64,000 nt of DNA from Nitratireductor sp. (GTDB lineage Bacteria; Pseudomonadota; Alphaproteobacteria; Rhizobiales; Rhizobiaceae): contig JACKJU010000009.1 in the NCBI GenBank assembly GCA_020637805.1, forward strand, positions 124,001 to 188,000, given 5' to 3'. The position numbers and the translations under genes are program-made. The notes beneath the pieces are model-generated. The model saw only the letters and a program-made list of their open reading frames with translations, was not told where the DNA came from and did not search any database. The first letter of the stretch is position 1; every line of letters begins with the position of its first letter. Shown one piece after another: positions 1-8,497 of the stretch.

Positions 1-3000
1 GATGTCACGCTGAACTTTGACGGAACGCTCAAATTCGTCCCGGTCGATGGGCTGACCGAGGCATGCTTCTCCTACACCCTCTACGATGGCTATGGCGGCT
101 ATGACGAGGCAAAGATCAGCGTCGCAATCTGCGACGGCAGCGGCAAGAATGCCCCGGTCGCCAATGACGATGCTGCCTCGGGCGATGAAGGACAGGTCAT
201 CTATGTTGATGCGCTTGCCAACGACACGGATGCCGATGGCGATGCATTGACCATCATCGGTGTCTCCCAGCCGTCGAACGGTTCGGCCTTCATCGGCCAG
301 CACGGGCAGCTCGTCTATGTACCGGCTGCAGGCTTCACCGGTTCGGACAGCTTCACCTACACGATCCAGGATGTTGACGGCCTTACCGACACGGCTACGG
401 TCACTGTCGAAGTAGGCACAGATCACCCCGGCACCAATACCGATCCGGTGGCCGTGGATGATGCAGCAAGCGTCGAGAAAGACGGCTCAATCACCATCGA
501 TGTGCTCGGCAACGATACCGACGTAGACGGCGACATGCTGACGGTTGCCACCTACACCAGCACGGAACACGGCACGCTCAAGCTCAATGCCGATGGTACC
601 TTCACCTACACGCCGCTGGCAGGCTTCACTGGAAACGACTTCTTCGTCTATGCGATTTCCGATGGCAAGGGCGGCTACGACAACGCCAAGGTTGTCATCG
701 AGGTGACCGACGGACAGACCGGTCATGTCAACAAGGCTCCGGTCGCAGTTGACGACAACGCTGCCGTGGAGAATGGCCAGGCAGTCACTATCAAGGTGCT
801 CGACAATGACACCGATGCGGATGGCGACATGCTGACGGTGGCCACCTACACGAGCGCTGAACACGGCACACTGAAGCTTAACGCCGACGGTACCTTTACC
901 TACACACCGGTGGCCGGCTTCACGGGAACCGATACCTTCCTTTATGCCATTACCGACGACAAGGGCGGCTACGACACCGCGAAGGTTACCATCGAGGTGA
1001 CCAATGGCAGCACGGGCGGCGTCAACAAGGCTCCGGTTGCCGTGGATGACAGCGGCATGACCAACAAGGGCGAACCCGTCCTGATCGATGTGCTTGCCAA
1101 TGATACGGACCCGGACGGTGATGCCATTCATGTCAGCACCGTGACGCAGGGCTCGAACGGCATGGTATTCATCGGCGCCAACGGGCAGTTGATCTACATC
1201 CCGAAAGCCGGGTTCACCGGCACCGACACCTTCACCTACACCATTACGGATGGCGACAAGGAAAGCACCGCTTCGGTTACCGTGGTGGTCGATGGCGGCA
1301 ATGGCGGCGGCGGCAACAATGCACCGGACGCAATGGATGATTCCGGCATGACCGATGCCGGCGTCCCGGTTGTGGTCAACCTCCTGGCGAACGATACCGA
1401 CAAGGACGGCGACAGCCTCACCATCACGGACCTTGGAGCGCCTGCCAATGGCAGCGTATTCCTGGGCCAGAATGGCAACGTGGTATATGTGCCGAAAGCG
1501 GGATTTGCCGGTACCGACACTTTCACCTACACGATTTCCGACGGCAAGGGCGGAACCGATACCGCCACGGTCACCGTGGTTGTCAACGGTGGCAACGGCG
1601 GCGGAAATACCGCTCCGGTCGCCAATGACGACAGCACATCGACAATGCCGGGCAAGGCGGTGCTGATCGACGTGGTCGCAAACGACACCGATGCCGATGG
1701 CGATACGCTCATCATTGGCGGCGTTACCGCACCGGCCAACGGGTCGGTCTATCCGGGCGGCGACGGCAAACTCGTCTATCTTCCGAACCCGGGCTTCACG
1801 GGCACGGATACGTTCACCTACGAAGTAAGTGACGGCAAAGGCGGCAGCGACATCGCGACAGTCACCGTTGAAGTCAAATCCGGCAATGGCGGTGGTACCG
1901 GTTCTGTAGATGCAGTTGACGACACCGCGGCCACTTCCGAAGAAACCTCGGTTGTCATCGATGTGCTGGCGAACGACAGCGATCCCGAGGGCGATGCCTT
2001 CGCAATTTCCACATTCACCAACGGTGCGAACGGGCTGGTGTACAAGGGGACGGACGGCAAACTCGTCTACATCCCCGATGCGGGCTTTACCGGCACGGAC
2101 ACCTTCACCTACGCGATCAAGGATGCAACGGGCAAAACCGACACTGCAACGGTTACCGTAGAGGTCGGCAGTGGAAACGGCGGGGGCAACAATGCTCCGG
2201 TCGCCAATGACGACAGCGGTTCTGGCCTGCTGAATGCGGCAATCACCATCGACGTACTTGCAAACGATACTGACCAGGACGGCGATACGCTGAGCATCTC
2301 GGGCACGACCGATGGGGCCAACGGCACCGTCGCTGTTGTCGATGGCAAGCTCGTCTACACGCCGGCTGCCGGTTTCGAGGGTGCCGATAACTTCACCTAC
2401 ACGATTTCCGACGGCAAAGGCGGCACTGATACCGCTAATGTGACGGTCGTCGTATCCGGCAACAATGGCGGTGGAAATAATGCTCCCGATGCCGTCAACG
2501 ACACTGCGGCGGGCGACTTCGGCCTGCCTGTCACCATCGATGTCCTTTCGAACGATACCGACCAGGACGGCGACACACTGACCATCACCAATGCTACCAA
2601 CGGTGCCAATGGCACGGTTGAGATCGTCGGCGGGAAACTGGTCTACACCCCGAATGCAGGGTTCTCCGGAACGGATATTTTCGAGTACACGATTACGGAC
2701 GGAAATGGCGGCAGCGATACCGCAAGCGTTGCGGTCTGCATCAATCCTGATGTCGTGGTCACTCCAAACTCCGTCGATGCGGTAGACGACACCGCGATGA
2801 CCGACCAGGGCATGGCTGTTGCCATCGACGTGAAGGGCAATGACGTTGATCCAGAGGGCGATGCCTTCTTCATCACCGGCTTCACCAATGGTGCCAACGG
2901 GACTGTTGCGCAGAATGCGGCAGGCCAGCTGGTGTACACGCCTGAGGCAGGCTTCTTCGGCACCGATACATTCGAGTACACGATCACCGATGCCAATGGC

Positions 3001-5928
3001 GCGACCGACACCGCGACGGTGACCGTCGAGGTTAAGGAAGAGGTTGTTCCGAACTCCGTCGATGCGGTTGATGATGCCGAGATGACCGACCAGGGCATGG
3101 CTGTTGCCATCGACGTGACGGGCAATGACGCCGATCCCGAGGGCGATGCCTTCTTCATCAGCGGCTTCACCAATGGCGCAAACGGTTCGGTTTCGCAGAA
3201 TGCGGCAGGCCAGCTGGTGTACACGCCGGAGGCAGGCTTCTTCGGCACCGATACCTTCGAGTACACGATCACCGATGCCAAGGGTGCGACCGACACCGCG
3301 ACGGTTACCGTCGAGGTGAAGGAAGGTCAGACCAGCGTCATCGATGCGCTCGATGACAGCAGCTCCACCTCAATGGATCATCCGGTTTCGATCGACGTGC
3401 TGGTGAACGATGATGTTCCTGCCGGTTCGACGGTCACGGCCTTCACCGATGGCGCCAATGGTACCGTTTCGGAGGGTGCCGATGGCAAGCTGGTCTACAC
3501 TCCGAATGACGGCTTTGTCGGCAATGACAGCTTCACCTACACGGTCACCGCACCGGATGGCGCGATGGACACCGCGACGGTAACTGTCAGGGTCGATCCC
3601 TATCACTATCAGAACACCACGGATGCGGTAGACGACTCCGCGATGACCGATCAGGGCATGGCTGTTGCCATCGACGTTCTGGGCAACGACGTTGACCCGC
3701 AGGGCGATGACTTCTTCATCAGCGGCTTCACTGATGGCGCCAACGGTTCTGTTTCGCAGAATGCGGCAGGCCAGCTGGTGTACACACCTGAGGCAGGCTT
3801 CTTCGGCACCGACACGTTCGAGTACACGATCACCGATGCCAATGGCGCGACTGACACCGCGACGGTGACCGTCGAGGTGAAGGAAGAAGTGGTTCCGAAC
3901 TCGGTCGATGCGGTTGACGACACCGCGATGGCCGATCAGGGCATGGCTGTTGCCATCGACGTCACGGCCAATGACGCCGATCCCGAGGGCGATACCTTCT
4001 TCATCACCGGCTTCTCTGATGGTGCCAACGGTACTGTTTCGCAGAATGCGGCGGGCCAGTTGGTGTACACACCTGAGGCAGGCTTCTTCGGCACCGACAC
4101 GTTCGAGTACACGATCACCGACGCCAAGGGCGCGACTGACACCGCGACAGTTACCGTCGAGGTGAAGGAGGCTCCGAACGAGGGACCGGATGCCGTCGAT
4201 GACGAGAACACCACCGACTATGCAACGGAGGTCTCCGGCAACGTGCTCGGCAACGACACGGACCCGGATGGCGATGACCTGATGGTAATCGACCATACCC
4301 AGGCTTCCAATGGTTCGGTCGTGGTCAATGAAGACGGTACCTACACCTACACGCCGGAAGACGGTTTCTCTGGCGAGGACAGCTTCACCTACACCATCAC
4401 CGACGGTGTTTCTGGTGAGGACACTGCAACGGTCACGATCCAGGTCGGCGAGAAGCCGAACGAAGGTCCGGATGCTGTCGATGACAGTGGAATGGTATCC
4501 TGCGGCCAGGATGGCGTCACCATCGACGTCCTTGCCAACGACTCGGATCCCGACGGCGACGACATCTTCGTCACCGGCATTTCCGATCCGGCCAACGGCT
4601 ATGTGTTCGAGAATGCCGACGGAACGCTGACCTATGTTCCGAACGAAGGGTATTCGGGTTCCGATACCTTCACCTACACCATCTCCGATGGCGAGGCAGA
4701 AAGCACGGCAACCGTATCAGTCGATGTGGAAGCAGCAAAACAGATCCATGCGGAAATCGTGGGCGATGCCTGCATCGCAGAAGGCGAGGCCGGTTCGTAC
4801 AGGATCGAGCTCGACGAGGCTGTTTCCGAGGATACGTGGTTTACCCTCAAGGTGATCAATGGCACTGCCTGCCGCGTCGATGATGACGGCTGGGACGTTG
4901 CGAACCAGGACTTCACCTGGGGCGGCTACTACGACACCCGTAGCGGTGTTGGCGGCCCTCTCGTCGATGTCTATGACGACAAGGTTCCGAACGGCACTTC
5001 CGTACACGATGGCAACCACGACGCGATCGGCCCGGATGGCCTTCCGATTTGGGACTACACGGTCCTTCAGGATGGTGTCGTGCAGGTGAATGGCTGCGTG
5101 ATGGTACTCGTTGAAGCAGGTCAAACGGCGTCGAACAGCTTCGATGTCCAGGCCTGGGAAGAGAAGATGACGATCGACCAGGACAGCGATTTCACCCGTC
5201 ACAACCCGGACTATGTTGAGGGTACCGAGACATTCTCGATCCAGATCGACGGTGTCGAGAATGGTTCCTGCGATGTTGTCACGACGGGCGGTCCCCTGTG
5301 CGTCGAGATCAAGGACACCACGCATTATGCGAAGGTTTCACCCATCGCACTTGATCTCAATGGTGACGGCGAAATCGGGGTTACCGGTGAGACAACCTCG
5401 TGGGAGAAAACCCCCGGCGCAGAGACGGGCCGTACGGTTCACTTCGACATTGATGCAGATGGCAAACTTGATACCATCGAATGGTTCGACGGTTCGGGCG
5501 ACGGCATCCTGGTCGACATGTCGAAGATTGGCACCGGCTCCGCCATTGACGGTTCGGCGCTGTTCGGAGACGAAGGCGGCCTCTATGCAAACGGCTATGA
5601 GAAACTGGCAACGCTCGATACCGACGGCGATGGCCTGCTGACCGGTGATGAACTGGCCGACATGGGTCTGTGGATCGACGATGGCGATGCCAAGCTGGAA
5701 GCAGGCGAACTGGTTTCGGCAGCCGATGCAGGCATTGCCTCGATTTCCACCAGCATGGAGATCGTTCTCGATGCCGATGGCCGCGAACTTATGCAGTCGT
5801 CCGCCACCACGGTTGATGGCCAGGAAGTTCTCTCAGAGGACGTCTGGTTCGACTTCGGTTCTGACGAAGCGGATGCCGATGTGGCTGTTGAGCCCGTTCA
5901 CCACGCAGACGAATATGCCGGCCTCTGA
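1..5928 (+). CDS. Giant tandem-repeat Ig/cadherin-like surface or secreted protein (probable T1SS substrate), 5' partial
   Basis: The frame is open from base 1 and ends with TGA at 5926-5928, so the N-terminus lies outside the window; an ATG at 247 is internal. What is visible is about 1,975 residues. It starts with the tail of one repeat and then about 16 units of 93-97 residues, each opening with an APVAVDD- or NSVDAVDD-like motif and carrying NDTDxDGD, YTPxAGFxGTDTFTYTI and DTATVTVEV segments, typical of bacterial Ig/cadherin-like (Big/VCBS) repeats. From about 4741 to 5330 there is a Calx-beta-like region, and then a C-terminal domain with EF-hand/dockerin-like acidic loops (DLNGDGEIG, DIDADGKLD, DTDGDGLLTGDE). 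I see no RTX nonapeptides. The very acidic, Gly/Thr-rich make-up and a facing type I secretion operon suggest an exported Ca-binding adhesin. Export by that neighbour is inference. Confidence 0.85.
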   Translation, partial: DVTLNFDGTLKFVPVDGLTEACFSYTLYDGYGGYDEAKISVAICDGSGKNAPVANDDAASGDEGQVIYVDALANDTDADGDALTIIGVSQPSNGSAFIGQHGQLVYVPAAGFTGSDSFTYTIQDVDGLTDTATVTVEVGTDHPGTNTDPVAVDDAASVEKDGSITIDVLGNDTDVDGDMLTVATYTSTEHGTLKLNADGTFTYTPLAGFTGNDFFVYAISDGKGGYDNAKVVIEVTDGQTGHVNKAPVAVDDNAAVENGQAVTIKVLDNDTDADGDMLTVATYTSAEHGTLKLNADGTFTYTPVAGFTGTDTFLYAITDDKGGYDTAKVTIEVTNGSTGGVNKAPVAVDDSGMTNKGEPVLIDVLANDTDPDGDAIHVSTVTQGSNGMVFIGANGQLIYIPKAGFTGTDTFTYTITDGDKESTASVTVVVDGGNGGGGNNAPDAMDDSGMTDAGVPVVVNLLANDTDKDGDSLTITDLGAPANGSVFLGQNGNVVYVPKAGFAGTDTFTYTISDGKGGTDTATVTVVVNGGNGGGNTAPVANDDSTSTMPGKAVLIDVVANDTDADGDTLIIGGVTAPANGSVYPGGDGKLVYLPNPGFTGTDTFTYEVSDGKGGSDIATVTVEVKSGNGGGTGSVDAVDDTAATSEETSVVIDVLANDSDPEGDAFAISTFTNGANGLVYKGTDGKLVYIPDAGFTGTDTFTYAIKDATGKTDTATVTVEVGSGNGGGNNAPVANDDSGSGLLNAAITIDVLANDTDQDGDTLSISGTTDGANGTVAVVDGKLVYTPAAGFEGADNFTYTISDGKGGTDTANVTVVVSGNNGGGNNAPDAVNDTAAGDFGLPVTIDVLSNDTDQDGDTLTITNATNGANGTVEIVGGKLVYTPNAGFSGTDIFEYTITDGNGGSDTASVAVCINPDVVVTPNSVDAVDDTAMTDQGMAVAIDVKGNDVDPEGDAFFITGFTNGANGTVAQNAAGQLVYTPEAGFFGTDTFEYTITDANGATDTATVTVEVKEEVVPNSVDAVDDAEMTDQGMAVAIDVTGNDADPEGDAFFISGFTNGANGSVSQNAAGQLVYTPEAGFFGTDTFEYTITDAKGATDTATVTVEVKEGQTSVIDALDDSSSTSMDHPVSIDVLVNDDVPAGSTVTAFTDGANGTVSEGADGKLVYTPNDGFVGNDSFTYTVTAPDGAMDTATVTVRVDPYHYQNTTDAVDDSAMTDQGMAVAIDVLGNDVDPQGDDFFISGFTDGANGSVSQNAAGQLVYTPEAGFFGTDTFEYTITDANGATDTATVTVEVKEEVVPNSVDAVDDTAMADQGMAVAIDVTANDADPEGDTFFITGFSDGANGTVSQNAAGQLVYTPEAGFFGTDTFEYTITDAKGATDTATVTVEVKEAPNEGPDAVDDENTTDYATEVSGNVLGNDTDPDGDDLMVIDHTQASNGSVVVNEDGTYTYTPEDGFSGEDSFTYTITDGVSGEDTATVTIQVGEKPNEGPDAVDDSGMVSCGQDGVTIDVLANDSDPDGDDIFVTGISDPANGYVFENADGTLTYVPNEGYSGSDTFTYTISDGEAESTATVSVDVEAAKQIHAEIVGDACIAEGEAGSYRIELDEAVSEDTWFTLKVINGTACRVDDDGWDVANQDFTWGGYYDTRSGVGGPLVDVYDDKVPNGTSVHDGNHDAIGPDGLPIWDYTVLQDGVVQVNGCVMVLVEAGQTASNSFDVQAWEEKMTIDQDSDFTRHNPDYVEGTETFSIQIDGVENGSCDVVTTGGPLCVEIKDTTHYAKVSPIALDLNGDGEIGVTGETTSWEKTPGAETGRTVHFDIDADGKLDTIEWFDGSGDGILVDMSKIGTGSAIDGSALFGDEGGLYANGYEKLATLDTDGDGLLTGDELADMGLWIDDGDAKLEAGELVSAADAGIASISTSMEIVLDADGRELMQSSATTVDGQEVLSEDVWFDFGSDEADADVAVEPVHHADEYAGL
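148..4735 (+). repeat. Tandem Ig/cadherin-like domain repeats, about 16 units with a period of 279-294 bp
   Basis: Units start near 148, 442, 733, 1027, 1318, 1609, 1903, 2191, 2476, 2767, 3052, 3334, 3616, 3898, 4177 and 4462, each coding for one domain of roughly 95 residues. Linkers in the first half are Gly/Asn-rich (GNGGGNNAP-like) and in the second half are acidic (KEEVVPNS-like), so the array has two sub-families. Units near 2767, 3052, 3616 and 3898 are much closer to each other than to the rest. This is a coding repeat, not a CRISPR or mobile element. Confidence 0.9.
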
Positions 5929-5955
5929 GTGTAACGTCTGATCGAAGAAATGAGC

Positions 5956-5984
5956 GAAGGCCCGGGCTAACCGGGCCTTCTTTT
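5956..5984 (+). terminator. Rho-independent terminator after the repeat protein
   Basis: A perfect 10-bp stem (GAAGGCCCGG at 5956-5965 with CCGGGCCTTC at 5971-5980), a 5-nt loop and a run of T follow 27 bp after the stop codon of the giant repeat gene. Confidence 0.85.
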
Positions 5985-6016
5985 CATGTGCGGGTGTGAC
6001 TTGTCTTCTTGTGCCG

Positions 6017-6523
6017 TCAGGCTGCAAGTCCGCCACCTATGCGGATTACGGTGTGGTGCCCCACTTCGGGTTTGCCGCCCGTCAGATTTGCCTTGGCGAT
6101 CTCCCAGCCGAAGCGCATGGCGCTGTCGGTGGACGACCAGATGGCGGCGTCGTTGGGCTTGAAGGAGAGCATGGCCAGATCGGGGTCTTCCTTGCCCTTC
6201 TCGAACCAGGCGGCGACAACCGTGGACCAGAATTTCTCCACCTTTTGCGGATCGGTATTCACCGAGATCGTCCCGTTCACGCAGGCATAGAAGCCGTCGT
6301 CTTCACCGACGAGGCAAAGCTGAGCCGGAACGGCTCCGCCCTGAGCGGCCTTCACGGTGTCAGTCTGCTTGCTCGAATAGAACCAGACGGTCTTGCTGTC
6401 AGGTTCGACAAACGGGCTCATGGGCTGCATGTGGCTGCCTGCATCATTCACTCCGAGCATCACCACGTGGCTCTTGTCCAGTTCTTCCCAAAGCAGTGCT
6501 TCCGGATTCTTGCTGTCCGTCAT
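6017..6523 (-). CDS. Pyridoxamine 5'-phosphate oxidase-like / general stress protein family (FMN-binding split barrel)
   Basis: 168 residues beginning MTDSKNPEAL. A longer frame exists, but this ATG has AAAGGA a few bases upstream and the extra N-terminus (Cys- and Trp-rich) looks non-coding. The pattern LLWEELDKSHVVMLGV, then VWFYSSKQTDTVKAAQGG, then GFYACVNGTISVNTDPQKVEKFW fits the small general-stress/Pyrid_ox_like branch of the split-barrel flavoproteins. These bind FMN or F420; no specific substrate can be given. It stands alone between two genes on the other strand and has no clear link to the secretion genes nearby. Confidence 0.8.
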   Translation of the reverse strand: MTDSKNPEALLWEELDKSHVVMLGVNDAGSHMQPMSPFVEPDSKTVWFYSSKQTDTVKAAQGGAVPAQLCLVGEDDGFYACVNGTISVNTDPQKVEKFWSTVVAAWFEKGKEDPDLAMLSFKPNDAAIWSSTDSAMRFGWEIAKANLTGGKPEVGHHTVIRIGGGLAA

Positions 6524-6687
6524 GACTGTTCCTTTCGCTTGGTTGTTTTGCACATGGCAGAAGAACCTTTGAGCGCTTGCAAGGTTCCATCCCCGTAAAA
6601 GGCAGGTGAAGGCTGGAAGCCGGGAGGTGGCAGATTGGAACCAGGTGGCGGGGCAGGCGTTGTTCATGCATTCAAGGGAGAATGAAC

Positions 6688-7029
6688 ATGAAGAGAATCG
6701 ACGAGAACGAGATTGCCAATCCCATGGACATGAGCGCCGGCGGTGATGCCGACATGCCCGGCATCGCGCAACCGGTCACGAGCGATGATATTCAGGCAAT
6801 TCTTGCCTCCCCGTTTCCGCTCGAAGAACGCAGGCAGCGCCTCATCCAGATCAGGAATGACCTTCAGAGCCGCAGCCATGCCGACGGAAGCAACGACATG
6901 GCTCTTCTACTGGAGGAAGTGGAGGGCGCTATCGACACGCTCGACATCAACAACGGTGTTGATACGACTCGATCCGATATCGGCATGGACCCGCAAGAGC
7001 GCAGCGACCTGACGGCGGCCGACGAATGA
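6688..7029 (+). CDS. Conserved hypothetical small acidic protein
   Basis: 113 residues (MKRIDENEIANPMD...). An ATG at 6682 is also in frame, but AGGGAG at 6675-6680 sits at the right distance only for the ATG at 6688. No signal peptide or membrane segment. The central part (DDIQAILASPFPLEERRQRLIQIRNDLQ) looks helical; the ends are acidic and Met/Asp-rich. I do not recognise a named domain. It lies between the flavoprotein-like gene and the T1SS operon, convergent with the latter. Confidence 0.6.
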   Translation: MKRIDENEIANPMDMSAGGDADMPGIAQPVTSDDIQAILASPFPLEERRQRLIQIRNDLQSRSHADGSNDMALLLEEVEGAIDTLDINNGVDTTRSDIGMDPQERSDLTAADE

Positions 7030-7033
7030 GAAC

Positions 7034-7067
7034 CGGCCCGCATGGATCAAATCCGTGCGGGCCGATT
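7034..7067. terminator. Likely bidirectional terminator between convergent genes
   Basis: A 14-bp stem with one G-T wobble (7034-7047 against 7051-7064, 3-nt loop) sits between the small acidic protein gene (+) and the HlyD-type gene (-). T-tracts are poor on both sides, so termination strength is uncertain. Confidence 0.6.
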
Positions 7068-7093
7068 GAAATGCTAGCTACTTCCAACGATGT

Positions 7094-8497
7094 CTAGCGT
7101 TCCTGGAAGGCGCGGCGGAAGCTGTCCGAAATCGGCTTCAGGAGATAGGTCAGGAACGTCCGGCGTTCCGTCTGGATGAAGACCTCGGCTTCCATGCCGG
7201 GGCGCAGATCGTTGACACGATTGAACTGCGATGGCGTATCGGTGATCTTCAGCCTGACCGTGAAGAATTTTTCCTGTGTACGTTCATTCAGTTCGGCATC
7301 GGCCTCGACGAGTTCGACCTCGGCATTGACCGGGTCGTACAGTCTTCGGTTGAAGGCTGTGATAACCACCTCGGCGCGCTGTCCGGCCTGCACGTAGTCA
7401 ATGTCAGACGGTTTCACTTTGGCCTCGATCATGGGGACGGAATCGCCTGGAACGATTTCGGCAATAATATCGCCCGCACGGACCACGCCGCCAATGGTGT
7501 GTACCGACGATTTTGCGACCACACCTGATACCGGTGCACGAACCTCGCGTTTTTCAACGGAGTCGCCGGCGGCGCGCAACTGGTTGTCGAGTTCGGATAT
7601 TTCGCCCCGAACCTTGGCCAGTTCCATTCCAAGTTCCTCGCGGTTCTGCTGAATGGTCTGCTGGATGCGGTTTTCAACCTCTGAGATCTTGTGGCGGGTC
7701 GAAAGCGCCTCGGCAGCGAGATTGGTTGCATTTCCTTCCAGGTCGTTGATCTGGCGGTCGATGTCGTTCAGTTCCCGCCGTGCGACGTAACCGTCACGGA
7801 CAAGCGGGCGCATGCGATCGGCCTGATCCCGAAGGATATCGAGCTGGCTATCAGCGCTGGCCTTCTGTGCATCGATCCCGACGGCCTGCTTGCGCAGGGA
7901 TTCTACCTGCTCGCGATAGGCGGCAACTTCTTCTTCCAGGCGTTTGCGGCCGGACCGGAACGTCTCTACCTCGTCTGCCATGATGAGGCGATAGTGGTCG
8001 CGCAAGGCCATTTCCCGCGTTGGGCTGGTTGCGCTACCCGTGCTGGCCTGCGAGATGGATGCGGCCTGAAACTCTGGTGGAAACGCCACCGTGTCGGCAC
8101 CCGAAAGCCTGGCCTCGATGCGGGCTTCGGTTGCCTTCAGGGTCGCCTGGCGCGACCGCAACTGGTCGTACTGCGCTTCATCGACCACCGGGTCGAGGAT
8201 GACGATCGGATCGCCCTGGGCGACCTTGTCTCCGTCGCGGGCAAGAATCTCGAGAATGGAACCGCCCACCGGATGCTGGATGAGCTTGTTCTGGCCTGCA
8301 GAGATCACCACGCCCCCAGCGACTACTGCCGAAGCGAGCGGAAAGAGAAGCGCCCATCCGCCAAACAAAAGCAGAAAGCCGCCGACTATCAGCAGGCCGG
8401 TGCGCGCGATCGAACGGGTTTCGTCGCGAACGCCGCTCTTCCAGCTTTCCGTGCCGTCTGCGGCACCTGCTGTTCCAACCGTATCTGCGATACTCAT
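7094..8497 (-). CDS. HlyD-family type I secretion periplasmic adaptor subunit
   Basis: 467 residues. A cytoplasmic N-terminus of about 32 residues is followed by one membrane helix (33-55), a biotinyl-lipoyl-like half motif (VVISAGQNKLIQHPVGGSI), a long coiled-coil region (about 115-300, rich in E/Q/R/L) and a beta-barrel C-terminal part (VVAKSSVHTIGGVVRAGDIIAEIVP; LRPGMEAEVFIQTERRTFLTYLLKPI). This is the classic PrtE/HlyD membrane-fusion layout, linking an inner-membrane ABC exporter to a TolC-type channel. Its start codon overlaps the stop of the upstream ABC gene by one base (TAATG), so the two are translationally coupled. No TolC homologue is in the window. Confidence 0.93.
   Translation of the reverse strand: MSIADTVGTAGAADGTESWKSGVRDETRSIARTGLLIVGGFLLLFGGWALLFPLASAVVAGGVVISAGQNKLIQHPVGGSILEILARDGDKVAQGDPIVILDPVVDEAQYDQLRSRQATLKATEARIEARLSGADTVAFPPEFQAASISQASTGSATSPTREMALRDHYRLIMADEVETFRSGRKRLEEEVAAYREQVESLRKQAVGIDAQKASADSQLDILRDQADRMRPLVRDGYVARRELNDIDRQINDLEGNATNLAAEALSTRHKISEVENRIQQTIQQNREELGMELAKVRGEISELDNQLRAAGDSVEKREVRAPVSGVVAKSSVHTIGGVVRAGDIIAEIVPGDSVPMIEAKVKPSDIDYVQAGQRAEVVITAFNRRLYDPVNAEVELVEADAELNERTQEKFFTVRLKITDTPSQFNRVNDLRPGMEAEVFIQTERRTFLTYLLKPISDSFRRAFQER

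Noticed and set aside
487..4296. Long minus-strand ORFs antisense to the adhesin repeats (487-1131, 2643-3296, 3370-4296)
   Set aside because: They mirror the repeated, biased codons of the sense gene, have no recognisable domain and no ribosome-binding site.
148..4735. CRISPR-like appearance of regular repeats
   Set aside because: The period of about 290 bp is coding, in one frame, and matches an Ig-like domain; there are no 25-40-bp repeats with unique spacers.
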